NCBI RefSeq assembly: GCF_000214665.1
Contig: NC_015572.1
Span: 868,001 to 932,000 of the forward strand
Length of the DNA stretch: 64,000 bases
Reading direction: 5' to 3'
Source of the DNA: Methylomonas methanica MC09
Lineage (GTDB): Bacteria > Pseudomonadota > Gammaproteobacteria > Methylococcales > Methylomonadaceae
Both the position numbers and the translations under genes were made by a program. Shown one piece after another: positions 27,277 to 41,321 of the stretch. The first letter of the stretch is position 1. Each line of letters starts with the position of its first letter. The notes under the pieces are model-generated. The model did not search any database, was not told the origin of the DNA, and worked only from the letters and a program-made list of their open reading frames with translations.

Positions 27277-27894
27277 TTAACGGGCAGCGTGACGAAGTTC
27301 GTTACGGGCCGCGGAAATGACCCGCACGGCGGAGCGTATTAGCAGCAATACCAAGCCGATCGCCACTACAACATCGGGCCAGCCGGAATCGGTTAGCCAA
27401 ACGGCACCGGCCGCTATGAAAACAGACAGGTTGGAGGCAATGTCGTTGCGCGAACACTCCCAAACCGAACTCATATTCACATCTTCCTGGCGATGCCGCC
27501 AAAGCAGGAACAGGCAAAGGCCGTTGGCAACCAAGCCGAGTAAGCTGAACGCCCCCATTACGTCAAAGAGGGGTAGAGCGGGAACAAAGGTCTTATAAAT
27601 AATCTGGCCGATAACGGTGACGGAAGCCAGCCCTATCAGCCCTCCTTTGAACAAGGCCACCCTGGCTTTAACGCTGACATCCTTCGACACCGCGTAAAGA
27701 CTGAGGCCATAGGTCAACGCATCGCCCAGGTTATCCAGGCTGTCGGCCAATAGAGACGTCGACTTGCCGTACAAGGCGGCGCCGGCGATGACGAAGAACA
27801 TCACCGCGTTGATGGCGAGGACGATTTGCAAGGTGCCGCGCTGACGTTCGCGCATGCGCTCCAAAGAACAATTATTATCGCAACAACCGGTCAT
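27277..27894 (-). CDS. Cation diffusion facilitator-type metal exporter, short form
   Basis: 205 residues from ATG 27894 (MTGCCDNNC), preferred because GCGAGAG lies before it; an ATG 18 bases upstream lacks a site. A Cys-rich N-terminus (CCDNNC) that may bind metal is followed by about six helices (15-195). Acidic/His metal-site positions are visible in LLADSLDNLGDAL and NDIASNLSVFIA. The usual cytosolic C-terminal domain of CDF transporters is absent. Likely exports Zn2+, Co2+ or Cd2+; specificity unknown. Confidence 0.8.
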   Translation of the reverse strand: MTGCCDNNCSLERMRERQRGTLQIVLAINAVMFFVIAGAALYGKSTSLLADSLDNLGDALTYGLSLYAVSKDVSVKARVALFKGGLIGLASVTVIGQIIYKTFVPALPLFDVMGAFSLLGLVANGLCLFLLWRHRQEDVNMSSVWECSRNDIASNLSVFIAAGAVWLTDSGWPDVVVAIGLVLLLIRSAVRVISAARNELRHAAR

Positions 27895-27912
27895 TGATCT
27901 CTCGCTAAACAT

Positions 27913-28345
27913 ACGAACAAATTTACGTCGGATTATACCTAAATGTCGAGTAGGTAGGGTATTGGTGCAATGAGCTGGTGAGTATTGGTGGCGTGATTGC
28001 CGGCCATATTGTTTGTCGCCGACGATATACGAAAATTAAAAACATGTGCCGACCAAGAGCGTGTGGTTTAAACGTATGTTTGCGAGTAGACATAATGTAA
28101 CCTGAATCCGTGCTCCCGGTAGCTGAAACGCCCCCGACTACGCATACGCGCATTTTTTTCGGTCGACTGAACCATCATCGTGTTGTTTTTAGCGTCCCTA
28201 CCGTCGAATTTATCCTAAAAAAACTTGGCATCGCCTTGTGTCATCGCATTTTTTGTACGTTTGGCCGACAACCGGCAAATGCCTGGCAGCCCGGCCTGAT
28301 CGGCAGGGAGGGCGAGTACGTGGAACACGGTGTTTTCGCCGGTGT
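27913..28345. other. Intergenic region including the left flank of the IS1380-family element
   Basis: About 430 bases with no supported gene. Holds the region upstream of the CDF gene and, to the right, the non-coding left end of the insertion sequence. The exact element boundary could not be set by eye. Confidence 0.4.
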
Positions 28346-29748
28346 TTACCCAGGCGCGGCTTTCGGCTGCACCACCAAACGATGCTGCAAATACTCAAAC
28401 AGTCTGGCAACCGGCGATGCTTGCCCCAAATCCAGCCACCACTGGCGAGCTTTATGAATCACCTGCGCGGCGCGATACATGATTTCCTGTAACACGGTTC
28501 TGATCCGCCGCCGCTTGGCTGGGTGTCGGATCGGCGCCAAGTCGCCGAGCAGGCCTAATTGCCCGAGCAACCGCAGGCAGTTGTAAGCCAGCATGCCCAA
28601 GCGCAGGATGACGTCATTGGTGTCGAATTTGCCGGATGGCAGGCGTTCCAGGTCAAGATCGGTCTTGAATTCGGAGTGGAATTGTTCGTGGGTGCCGTGG
28701 TCGCGATAACGTTCGATCACCAGGGCTTCCTCGTCGTCCAGACTGGTCCACCAGCCTTCCAGCTCGATGTCAGGCATCAGCAGGTGTTGTCCGTGCCGGG
28801 TGATGGTGCGCTCGATCAGTCGAATCACCAGCCGGAAGCGTCGGGTTTGTTTGCCGAAGGCACGTTCGACGCTCATCGAAAACAGCGCCTCGCGTTTGCC
28901 GGGTCGTTTTTCGACAAAGCTACCTGCGGCCTCGGCTTGCGCGACCCAATGGTCTTTGTCCTGACGGCGCGGGTTCCATTTCACCAGGTACTCGAAGCTC
29001 CGATCCACGGCGGCCCAGCGCTCTTTTTCAGCCGCCACCGCAAACAGCAGTTTGGCGCTATCGAAACCGGAATCCTTGCGCATCAGTACCGCTTGATCCG
29101 TCGGCACCAAGCGCTCGACGCGCGGTAACAGTCGCTCCAGAAAATACTCAATCTCCAGCGACGAATGCCAGCGCCCGGGGCGCAGCTCCAGACCAATACA
29201 CCAGCCTTCGTTGCCCAGATAGGCCGCCACCGGTGTATAACCATCCACGCCTTGGTAGGTGCGACCGACGTCTTCTTTCTTGCTGCCGCTTTGATCCATC
29301 ACAAAGGTATCCATGTCCAGACAGACGTAGCCTTTGTGCGCGGTGATCGGTGCGTCGGCACGTTCAATCAGACGGACCGACATCTCGTCTAGCGGTTCGC
29401 GCAGCTTGTCACTGACGCGGTCCAGGCGTTGCCGCAGCCAAACACTGCCAGGCACTTTGCGCAGGTTCAGCGCCTGCTTGAAAAACCGATCTTCCCGAAA
29501 CGGCTCAATCGCCTCGAAGTCACTCTTGCCGATACTAAGCAGGCCGGTCGCCGATTTCACGACGTCGGAAGTCTTGATACCTTGCGAGACCGGTATTCGT
29601 CCATCGACGACCGCTTCGACGTTGATAATATCCATACATTGGCCGACCAAGGCCAGTCCGGCATACGAGGTAAATTCCTTTTTTGAAGCTTTCAGTTTGA
29701 AGCGGGCCATGGTCAGTTTGGGTGAACAAGAAAATGATAATTATCCTA
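28210..29748 (-). mobile_element. IS1380-family insertion sequence (ends approximate)
   Basis: A single transposase gene of IS1380 type with short non-coding flanks; family elements are about 1.5-1.7 kb. I could not find convincing terminal inverted repeats. The limits given are the outer edges of an 8-base direct repeat, TTATCCTA (28210-28217 and 29741-29748), which may be chance. It lies between the CDF gene and an AT-rich lipoprotein gene, a likely region of exchange. Confidence 0.45.
28346..29710 (-). CDS. IS1380-family transposase
   Basis: 454 residues, full length and uninterrupted. DDE-type segments are visible: VCLDMDTFVMDQSG (first Asp), LMRKDSGFDSAKLL (second Asp), and RYRDHGTHEQFHSEFKTDLDLERLPS (Glu region typical of the family). 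The C-terminus is basic and Gln-rich. No frameshift or internal stop, so the element may be active. Upstream DNA is AT-rich with TATAAT-like boxes. Confidence 0.9.
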   Translation of the reverse strand: MARFKLKASKKEFTSYAGLALVGQCMDIINVEAVVDGRIPVSQGIKTSDVVKSATGLLSIGKSDFEAIEPFREDRFFKQALNLRKVPGSVWLRQRLDRVSDKLREPLDEMSVRLIERADAPITAHKGYVCLDMDTFVMDQSGSKKEDVGRTYQGVDGYTPVAAYLGNEGWCIGLELRPGRWHSSLEIEYFLERLLPRVERLVPTDQAVLMRKDSGFDSAKLLFAVAAEKERWAAVDRSFEYLVKWNPRRQDKDHWVAQAEAAGSFVEKRPGKREALFSMSVERAFGKQTRRFRLVIRLIERTITRHGQHLLMPDIELEGWWTSLDDEEALVIERYRDHGTHEQFHSEFKTDLDLERLPSGKFDTNDVILRLGMLAYNCLRLLGQLGLLGDLAPIRHPAKRRRIRTVLQEIMYRAAQVIHKARQWWLDLGQASPVARLFEYLQHRLVVQPKAAPG

Positions 29749-29853
29749 TATCTATCATCGCTTTACATTAATATTAGCGCGTATGAACACGGACTAAGGT
29801 GTAAGCTATGTTAATTTCTGGTCTGATGTTTGCGGAAAATAGATAGAGGGAGT

Positions 29854-30453
29854 ATGAAAAAAATATTCAAACCTAGTCTTATTTTGTTAGCGATAATTTT
29901 CAGCTCTTGCGCTATTCAACGTAATGGCGCAATGCAGAATATCGAAAAGTTGGAACCAGGCGAAGGTGTTGTTTTCGGCTCGGTACTGATAAAAAACGAC
30001 TTAAAAAATGAGAAAAGGTCCTGGGGAGGATTGTTAGGTTTTTTAACGGAAATAGATACTTCCGATTTTAATTATAGGTTATTTGTATATAAAGAGAATT
30101 TTTCAATAATCCCCTATCTGAGTTTGGATTTGGAGCTTAATAGAGAAAAAAACTTTATTTATAAACTCGAAAACGGTAAATACTGTATGAAAGAATTAAT
30201 CCCTATTCAAAAGGGTTTTCCGTTTGCAGATTCGCTAACAATTCCAGTTAATTCGTGCTTTTTTGTTTCCAATGGGGCGATTTATTATATTGGTAAATTA
30301 TTTATTAGCATTCCGGAAAAAATTCAAACAGGTTCCGGTGTGGATCTTCATGTAACGGATGAGCGGGACGAAAGTATTCGCGTATTAGAAAAAAATCAAG
30401 AAATAAATCTAAGGGCATCCACGACTAAGTTATTACTAATTAATCACAAATAA
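29854..30453 (+). CDS. AT-rich predicted lipoprotein, unknown
   Basis: 199 residues from ATG 29854 with GAGGGAG before it. The N-terminus is a lipoprotein signal (about 1-19, ending FSSC, with Cys as the likely lipidated residue). The mature part is rich in Lys, Asn and Phe and looks beta-rich. The gene is much more AT-rich than its neighbours, with A/T at most third positions, and it adjoins an insertion sequence, so recent transfer is likely. No family recognised. Confidence 0.7.
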   Translation: MKKIFKPSLILLAIIFSSCAIQRNGAMQNIEKLEPGEGVVFGSVLIKNDLKNEKRSWGGLLGFLTEIDTSDFNYRLFVYKENFSIIPYLSLDLELNREKNFIYKLENGKYCMKELIPIQKGFPFADSLTIPVNSCFFVSNGAIYYIGKLFISIPEKIQTGSGVDLHVTDERDESIRVLEKNQEINLRASTTKLLLINHK

Positions 30454-30690
30454 CCAGCGTCTTATAGCGTGTCGATTTTATCGTTCTTACAAAAAGTACT
30501 CGCGCAATCTGCGCAAATTAGAGCCTTAGGCTGCTTTGAGTGACAGTAAATCCGGTAGACTTTAAAAAATGGTCGAGTTCCCTGCATTCCGAGTCGATGC
30601 AGGGGGCACTGTGATTCAACCCCTACATAAATGACGAATCGTAACAACGAGCAGCTGGGAAATGCAAAAAGCGCTGAACGGGTTCAACGA

Positions 30691-31257
30691 CTAGAGCAAC
30701 GCGTAATAAGGGTGTAACGCAAGCATCAGCGCATGGTAAATCGCAAACGCATCGGTCGGGTCTTTCTGTTTCATCTCGGCGATCTCGGTCAGAAACCGGT
30801 ACAGCATTTTTACGAAATTCTCGATCGTCATCGCCAGCCAGGCATCGTTGGTAATCCATTTGTCGATAAATTCGTCCAAACGCACGAAGGTTATTTTCAG
30901 TAACGGATAAGCGGTTTGGGTTTCCTTGAATTCCCTAAGCAGCATATAGTCGAGGTACGCCTGCTCGGATGCTACCCTTGGCCGGTTGGTAATATTCAGA
31001 TATGTGGCTTTGAAGTCGGCATAGGCGACGTCGAAGCGACTGTTAAATTCGGCTTCGTTGCTGATTTCCAGCCAAGGCGAGATTACCGCCACGGTAACCT
31101 TATAGCACTCGCTAATCGAACTGCTCATTTTGTCGAATTGTTCGACGAATGCTGGCTTGGCCAATTCGCCTTTGATCAGCGTTTCAATTGCGGCCAACTC
31201 GCTTGCGGTAACGCAAACCGTGGCCAATTCCTTAATTAGTTTAAGCTCCAGCGCCAT
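30691..31257 (-). CDS. Unrecognised helical protein
   Basis: 188 residues, soluble and mostly helical, no signal or membrane segment. Notable are ELAAIETLIKGELAKPAFVEQF near the N-terminus and an aromatic C-terminus (ALHPYYALL). It lies 61 bases downstream of the YegP-like gene on the same strand and may share its transcript. The N-terminus MALELKLIKELATVC is a plausible start, though the ribosome binding site is weak. No function can be given. Confidence 0.6.
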   Translation of the reverse strand: MALELKLIKELATVCVTASELAAIETLIKGELAKPAFVEQFDKMSSSISECYKVTVAVISPWLEISNEAEFNSRFDVAYADFKATYLNITNRPRVASEQAYLDYMLLREFKETQTAYPLLKITFVRLDEFIDKWITNDAWLAMTIENFVKMLYRFLTEIAEMKQKDPTDAFAIYHALMLALHPYYALL

Positions 31258-31318
31258 ATTGCCGATACCTCTCCGCTATTTGAAAAAATTGCATAATTTA
31301 TTTCCGCGGCTCTGGTTG

Positions 31319-31654
31319 TCATGCCGTCAGATCGACGATTTCGGCAACGCAGGCATTGTCTTTCACGGTGTGCAACGCATTGTCGAACACCATGGCCGAG
31401 TTATACAAAACGCTCTTGACGATGATGGAGCCGGTGGTGTCCTTAATCACGAAAAACATATCGCCCTCGGGGACTTTGCCGGCGGCAATTTGGTTGCTCA
31501 TTAAAGAGCCGGTCCGCACTTCTTTAATGGCCTGCACGGCGTCTTCCCTGTTGTCGTACTCGCTGCTCATCAGAATGAGTTCGCCCTTGCTGTTAAGGAA
31601 ATTGAATAAATACTGGTTGTCGTCGTTGGTTTTCAGTTCGAAAGTGGCTGGCAT
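31319..31654 (-). CDS. YegP-family (DUF1508) protein
   Basis: 111 residues made of two DUF1508 repeats. The first is FELKTNDDNQYLFNFLNSKGE...SSEYDNREDAVQAI. The second is diverged (FFVIKDTTGSIIVKSVLYNSAMVFDNALHTVK). This resembles the YegP fold of tandem beta-beta-beta-alpha units; function is not firmly known. Gene is first of a probable two-gene minus-strand unit. Confidence 0.75.
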   Translation of the reverse strand: MPATFELKTNDDNQYLFNFLNSKGELILMSSEYDNREDAVQAIKEVRTGSLMSNQIAAGKVPEGDMFFVIKDTTGSIIVKSVLYNSAMVFDNALHTVKDNACVAEIVDLTA

Positions 31655-32146
31655 GTTCGATTCCGGAAGTTATAGGGGGGTATGCTTCGGCGCCGATTAA
31701 ATTTAAGCCTCCGGATTCCCTGCAAACGACAGAAAATTTCAACGCAGGCGAAACCTGAAGTAGGACCGGCGGACGCTATCAATCCAAAATGCAAGCCTCG
31801 TGCCAGTAAAAAGTGCTTTATTTTCAATTGCTGCCGCGGTTCGGCTTGTCCGATTGTCGGTTTTGCCACACGACATTGGCGGCGATCCGATAGTCGTTGA
31901 TGAATTGTTATGAAACAGCGGAGTTGGACTTTTCGGCATTTTGAAATTGCCTAAAACCTAAGATTTTGATGTATTTTTACCGTCAATTGGCGGATGCTTT
32001 ACCAAGGTCGGCATATTACGATGTATCCCACGCAGTTAAATCCTGGCCATTCAGCCGCAGCCTTGGACAGCCGCGCCGTTAATCGCAAGGCTTGGCGGCG
32101 ATAATGCCGGTCCGTTCGCAACGTTTACCCCGGGAGGGACGCACAG
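31655..32146. other. Divergent intergenic region
   Basis: About 490 bases between the YegP-like gene (-) and the membrane AAA+ gene (+). No gene is supported. It should contain divergent promoters, including the one that may drive the long AAA+/MscS/N-ATPase run. Only GGGAGG just before the ATG at 32147 is clear. Confidence 0.4.
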
Positions 32147-34905
32147 ATGAATTTGTTCTCCGCTGATTCGGCCCTGGGCCCTGGGATATGGCGAGGGACG
32201 GCGTTGTGGTTGGTATTGCTGTTGTCTGGTTCTTTGGCTCATGCGCAGGTGGCGGTGTGTGCGGATAAAGCCGAATTGCATCGCGAGTGGCAGGCGCGAC
32301 GCGACAATTTGTTGAAAATCAAGGCCGGGCTGGACGAGTTTTCGGCCGGCAAGAGTGTTACAGACGTACCTTTATCGGCCTTGTTCGTGATCGATTTGAA
32401 CGATGCCGACAAAGTCGCGCAACGGGCGACGGAGTTGCGGCAGTCCTTGGTTACGGCGGATTCCGGTACGCCCGCCGATCCGCTGTTGCCTTGTCTGGCG
32501 CAGCACAATCTTCAGGACGACTATCTGCAATTGCAGGCCTTATTGCAGGATATTGCCCGGCTGCGCTTGCAGTTTTTGCAATTGCCCACTGAAAAGCGGG
32601 CGGCGATTTTACATCCGCAAATCGAAGCCAGCGAGCAAGCCGGCGTGATTAGCCAATTACAACAGGAACGCCAGTCGGCCATCCAGGACCAGAAGCAATC
32701 CGCCGCGGTTCTGGCCAAGGTGGAACGGCAGGCGCTGACCGCGGAAAGCGGGGCGATGTCCGAATTGGCCGTGGCACGCGCGGAGCTGGAAAGAACCCGC
32801 GGCGAACTCACCGATCTGCAAGTCAAATGGGTAGGCTATCTGGAAAAGCAGGCGGTTTTTTACCAGCAAACCTCTGAAAAACTCGCTGAAATCAGCAAGT
32901 ACCTGCTGCAACCGACTCCGACGCATCAACTGGAATTGCAATACGAAAAGGCCGTGCTGATTTGGCGCGAGCTGGTGGATAAAACCCCGCGCGTGGTTTC
33001 AGGACGCTTTGCCATGGCATTGCCGTCCCTACCGGATTTTGCCGGCAGCCTGTTCAAAAAACTGGCCGATACGCCGGAAGCCAAACGCTATGAAGCGGCC
33101 TATCTGGAAACCCAGGCGACCCGGGATTTGTTACAGGATAAGATCGGCACGCGGCTGCAAGAAAGCGTTGACCTGCATTACCGGGTATTGCTGCAAAGCG
33201 GTGAGATTCGCTCGCAGTTATTGAATGCCTTGTTGGATCAGCACGATTCCCAGCCTTTAAGGTTTTCGCTGGATTTATTGAGTGACCTGAAGCGTGAAGT
33301 AGCCATCGTGCCGTACCGCTGGATGGCGACCTTTTATCTGCGCTGGCTGGATATCCGGCAGCGTTTGCGGGAAGGCTGGGAAGGCGTCGCTGAAATCAGT
33401 TTCGACGCTTTGATGCTGCTGGGTTTTTTACTGATACCCTGGTTGGTCTGGCTAATGAGTAAGGTCATGTCGTATCGGCTGGATCTGCTACGGATACAAC
33501 TGGTCCGTCGCAGCCGCAGGCAGCCCGGCGCCATACATTTAGCCTTGGCGATACAAAAAATTCAGCCGTATTCGGCCTGGTTACTGATGTTGTCGGCCGT
33601 GTATGCCGGACAGTTTTTGCTGGCGTTTACCTTGTTTGCCGAACTGGCGATGCTGCTGAATTATCTAAAATATTACATTTATTACCGTTTGTTTCGGCAA
33701 TTGATGCAATGCGATTTCATGTGGCTGAACAAGCATCTCAATCCGGCAAAATTTGCCGGGTTGCGCCGGGAAGTCAATCTAGCCACCAAGGCGCTAGGCA
33801 TACTGGCGCTGCTGGCTTTCTCGCTGATGTTTGCCATCGAAAGCCTGATTCGCCGTGGCTTGGTATACCATTTTTCGATGCAAGCCTTTGTCTACCTGGG
33901 GGTGTTGTTGGCCATGGGGTTGGCTTATCAATGGCGGGTTGTCGTGGCCGAGGCCTTGAACCGGTTTATGCCGGGTTTTTTAGGCGAACGATTCGCCAAG
34001 GTCTGCGTCGGCCGCTGGGCCTTGGTTACCGCGCTGCCGGGTTTTATCTTGCTATTGGCGGTGCTGATGTTGCGGATTGTCCGCAACTGGTTAAGTCGGT
34101 TCGAATTTGTACGGCGGATTGCCGCGGAAGTATTTCGCTTGCAACTGGAAAGCGGCCTGGATAAACGGAAGACAGTGGTTCCGGCCACTCTGGCGGCCGA
34201 ATATCGGCAAGGTTTTGTATTTTCCGGAGTGGCGTCTTCCGAGCAACTGCAAATGCCGGCCATGGACGGACTGGAGCAAATCGACGCCTTATTGAACGGC
34301 TGGCGGGAGGGCAACAGCTGGGTGCATTCCCTGGCGATTGTGGGGCATAAAGGCATCGGCAAAACCTGCCTGCTGGAATATCTGGAACAATCTTTTCAGG
34401 CCGACCGGGTGTTGCGGCTGGTGGTGTCGGAAAAACTCACCACCCGCAAACAGGTATTGGCTTTGTTGGGTGAGGCGCTAGGTATTAGTTTATCCGGCAA
34501 GGAAACCGCGCTGACAGCGGAGAGGGTCGGCAGTCAGACCGTATTATTCATCGACGATGCCCATAATTTGTTTTTATCGACTCAGGGCGGTTTCGAAGGG
34601 TTTCATACGTTGTTGCAGCTGATGACCCGGTCGTCGCACAAGTTGTTTTGGTGTTTGACTTTCAATCACCATGCCTGGAACTATCTCAACAGCGTCAACG
34701 GCCGGCACCAGTATTTCGGTGCGGTGCATCACTTAAAGCCATGGAGCGAAAAAGCCGTGCAAAGCTTGATTTTAAAAATGCACGAAAAAACCGGCTATCG
34801 CTTGTCTTACGACGACATTATTCAGGCGGCGGGCAACCAGAACTATTCCAGTCACGTCACCTATATTGAAAACCGGTTTTTCAATTTGCTGTGGCAGTGT
34901 AGTGG

Positions 34906-36122
<1,217 letters not shown>

Positions 36123-36505
36123 CTATTCGGGTGTCCATTTTTATTAGACCACTACACAGCAGGCGCGCGGCAATCCGCGTCTGGCGGTTTATTTGTGGCT
36201 GTCCGCGTTGCGGCAGGTGGGCGAACAGTCTTTGCGTGTGGGTTTGCCCGAAGACCCCGATACCTCGATGTTGGGTGATTTATCGGATGATAGTTTGTTT
36301 GTGTTCGCCAGCATCGCGCTGCACGAAAATATCAGCTTGCCGCAATTGCTGGCCACCACCCAATTGCCGGAAGGTGTGGTCAAACCGGTTTTGGACGAAG
36401 GGCGGCGCATGAAACTGTTGGATTGCCAGAACGGCACCGTATACCGTTTGTCGGTGCTTTACCACTACCCCGTGGTGCGTTATTTACAAGCCAAGCATTG
36501 TCTAT

Positions 36506-39127
<2,622 letters not shown>

Positions 39128-39129
39128 CT

Positions 39130-39402
39130 ATGCGCGACCGACACAATTTGCTGGAAAAAACCCGCCGCGACGTTGACCGCTTGAACAGAAAGGATAGCCA
39201 GTCGGCCAGCTGGATAGGCATGCTATTTTACGGTGGCACGCTGGACTTGCTGTTCGTGACGCCGATTGTGCTGGGGGCCTATTTGGGCCGGTGGCTGGAT
39301 ACTCTGGCGGCCGGTTACTCGGTGCGCTGGACGGTCAGTTTGATCGTACTGGGTATCGTCACCGGCGGCTACAATGTATTTCGTTTTATTCAGAGGCATT
39401 GA
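39130..39402 (+). CDS. atpQ: N-type ATPase small membrane protein AtpQ (AtpZ/AtpI-like)
   Basis: 90 residues. A charged N-terminus, then two membrane helices (about 30-52 and 64-86) with the AtpZ/AtpI-like pattern [14 protein letters not shown] and [13 protein letters not shown]. Thought to help c-ring assembly or cation supply. Two bases after the atpC stop and six before atpB. N-ATPase operons usually have a second small protein, AtpR, at this point; none is present here. Confidence 0.8.
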   Translation: MRDRHNLLEKTRRDVDRLNRKDSQSASWIGMLFYGGTLDLLFVTPIVLGAYLGRWLDTLAAGYSVRWTVSLIVLGIVTGGYNVFRFIQRH

Positions 39403-39408
39403 GGCATT

Positions 39409-40101
39409 ATGAATCAAGAGGCCGAAGGCCTGGTCTGGCACTTGGGGAATTGGGTAATCAGCAATACTGTCATCACCACCTGGCTGATCATGTTGGGATT
39501 TGCCGGGTTGGCTCTGTTGTTATGCCTATCGGAGCGGCACGCGCAGACGGGTTTGCAGAACGCCTTGGAAGCTGTTTTAGTCGCTATCGAAGCGGCGGTT
39601 GCCGAAGTGGTGCCGGCCGGCGCCGTGCGGCACGTGCTACCGTTTGTCGCCACGCTGTGGCTGTTTGTGTTGACGGCCAATCTGGTCGGCCTGTTGCCGA
39701 CTTTGCACGCCCCCACCCGAGATTTGTCGGCTACAGCGGCGCTGGCGGCGCTGGTGTTTCTGTCCACCCATTGGTACGGTATACGCGCGCACGGCTTGGC
39801 CAAGCATCTCAAGCATTACTGCCAACCCAGCGTTATTTTGCTGCCGTTTCATATCATCAGCGAAATTACCCGCACCCTGGCCCTGGCGATTCGTTTGTTC
39901 GGCAACATGATGAGTCTGGAAATGGCGGCTTTGCTGGTGTTACTGATCGCCGGTTTTCTGGTGCCGGTGCCCTTGTTGATGCTGCATGTGGTCGAAGCGG
40001 TCATTCAAGCCTATATTTTCGGCATGCTGGCCTTGATCTACATCGCCGGCGCTCTGGAGTCCAGCGAGCCGGATTCTACCAATCGCGAGGAAAATTTATG
40101 A
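39409..40101 (+). CDS. atpB: N-type ATPase subunit a
   Basis: 230 residues and about six helices. The essential Arg of the ion channel is in [13 protein letters not shown] near residue 162, and [15 protein letters not shown] precedes it. Passes ions to and from the c-ring. Start follows AtpQ by six bases; stop overlaps atpE (ATGA). Confidence 0.93.
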   Translation: MNQEAEGLVWHLGNWVISNTVITTWLIMLGFAGLALLLCLSERHAQTGLQNALEAVLVAIEAAVAEVVPAGAVRHVLPFVATLWLFVLTANLVGLLPTLHAPTRDLSATAALAALVFLSTHWYGIRAHGLAKHLKHYCQPSVILLPFHIISEITRTLALAIRLFGNMMSLEMAALLVLLIAGFLVPVPLLMLHVVEAVIQAYIFGMLALIYIAGALESSEPDSTNREENL

Positions 40102-40364
40102 ACGAGCTGCATTTATTCAGTATGGTTTCCACCGGCGTGGCCGGGCTGGTAATTGCCTTGGGCACCATGTTGCCGGCTATCGCCATGGGTCGGGCTATCG
40201 CCAGTGCGCTGGAAGCCTTGGCCCGGCAACCGGAAGCGGAAAAGACCATCACCCGCACTTTGTTCATCGGCTTGGCTATGATCGAATCGTTGGCGATTTA
40301 TTGCTTGGTGATCGCCTTGATTGTGTTATTCAGGAATCCGTTGCTGGAGTATTTTTTGAAGTAG
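40098..40364 (+). CDS. atpE: N-type ATPase subunit c
   Basis: 88 residues, a helical hairpin with polar loop RQPEAE. The ion-binding Glu is E63, followed by S64, and Y68 lies on the same face; these match the sodium-type motif. However, the position of the helix-1 Gln that ligates Na+ in Ilyobacter-type rings is Met30 here. Ion choice (Na+ or H+) is therefore unclear. Last gene before the insertion that splits the operon. Confidence 0.93.
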   Translation: MNELHLFSMVSTGVAGLVIALGTMLPAIAMGRAIASALEALARQPEAEKTITRTLFIGLAMIESLAIYCLVIALIVLFRNPLLEYFLK

Positions 40365-40410
40365 TACCCGGTCAGTAAAGCGTAAGCGGGTTTTCGGGGG
40401 CTTTGAATGT

Positions 40411-40452
40411 CGGTTGGTCGTTGCGGTCGTATCGCGGCAACCTGACCAACCG
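40411..40452 (+). other. Strong stem-loop after atpE
   Basis: CGGTTGGTC-GTTGC pairs with GCAAC-(ct)-GACCAACCG, 14 base pairs with a 2-base bulge and a 12-base loop. It lies 46 bases past the atpE stop, at the point where the operon is broken. No T-run. It may end or stabilise the first-half message. Confidence 0.55.
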
Positions 40453-40492
40453 GGCTATATGTCGATATCGAAAAAGGCTCCAGCTCAACCAG

Positions 40493-40810
40493 TTAGTTTC
40501 TGTGACCGGTCAGTATGCTTCTAATCAAGTTTATTTCTTCCCTGGTAAATAAGTCGGGAGAAAGGTCGGTAGCGTAGCTGGCGTAGTGCTGCAGTTCGGT
40601 CAGCCTTTGTAGGCACTGACGGGCATTCATTTCGGGGCGGCGCCTGTTTTGTTTGCGGCGATCGATTGTCGGCAAAATCAAATGATGCGCTTTAATATGT
40701 GCCAGCCATTGCGAGGAACCGAAGGCATAAGGCACTTTGCGTCTTTCCTGCTTGCCTCTTCGGTCAACCTGAGTCCGACGCGGTTCTGTTAACGTATCGG
40801 TTAAATCCAT
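40493..40810 (-). CDS. Small basic protein, unknown
   Basis: 105 residues, preceded by AAGGGGAT. It has two Arg-rich stretches with DRRGKQERRKV and DRRKQNRRRPE, and an acidic/hydrophobic C-terminal helix. No signal or membrane segment. It is on the opposite strand inside the split N-ATPase operon. The basic clusters could bind nucleic acid or phosphate; no family recognised. Confidence 0.55.
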   Translation of the reverse strand: MDLTDTLTEPRRTQVDRRGKQERRKVPYAFGSSQWLAHIKAHHLILPTIDRRKQNRRRPEMNARQCLQRLTELQHYASYATDLSPDLFTREEINLIRSILTGHRN

Positions 40811-41321
40811 CTTGATCCCCTTGACCTATGTTCGCAAATAAGCTCAAGTTGTTTTGATATCGAACAATCGTTCATCCCGGTAAGAGGCTGACGCGCCGTC
40901 CAAAACGTTGGCCGTAACAGTGGCTCTTTAAAACAAAACGCTGTACGCAAAACCCTACGTTTTTCGAAAGCCAATGTTCACACGAATTGTAATCCGATTA
41001 TTCATCTCCTGACAAATTTTACGATTTTCGCCCTATACGCTCTATTAAAAGTAATCGATATGGCAGTTAAGCGTCTTGGTCATCGGCGACGCTTGTGAAT
41101 TTTAGGCATATACCTTGCCATACCGTTAGTATTGGGTAACTTGATTTGTTGCGCAGCCACTAGGCATGATTATGATGAGCTATCCTTATGGCGTAAGATG
41201 CCGCCAAGCATAAACAAGATAAATTCGAATTCGGCAGCGGTCCGAACGATAGGGTTTCGGAGTTTTAGATACGCGTAATTTTACTGTGGCATTTAGCTTC
41301 AGCCATTACTGGACGGTCGCG
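40811..41321. other. Gene-free part of the insertion in the N-ATPase operon
   Basis: About 510 bases. Only a weak AAGCGTC/GACGCTT hairpin (41069-41094) is visible. It must contain the promoters of the small basic gene (-) and the nuclease-fold gene (+). No insertion-sequence ends or direct repeats mark a boundary. Confidence 0.4.

Noticed and set aside
28210..29748. TTATCCTA direct repeat as a target duplication of the IS1380-family element
   Set aside because: Eight bases is longer than expected for the family and no terminal inverted repeats adjoin it; chance is possible, so the ends are marked approximate only.
39291..40364. A long plus-strand frame ending with subunit c
   Set aside because: Only the last 88 codons (atpE, from 40098) are real; the upstream part is an out-of-frame reading of atpQ and atpB.
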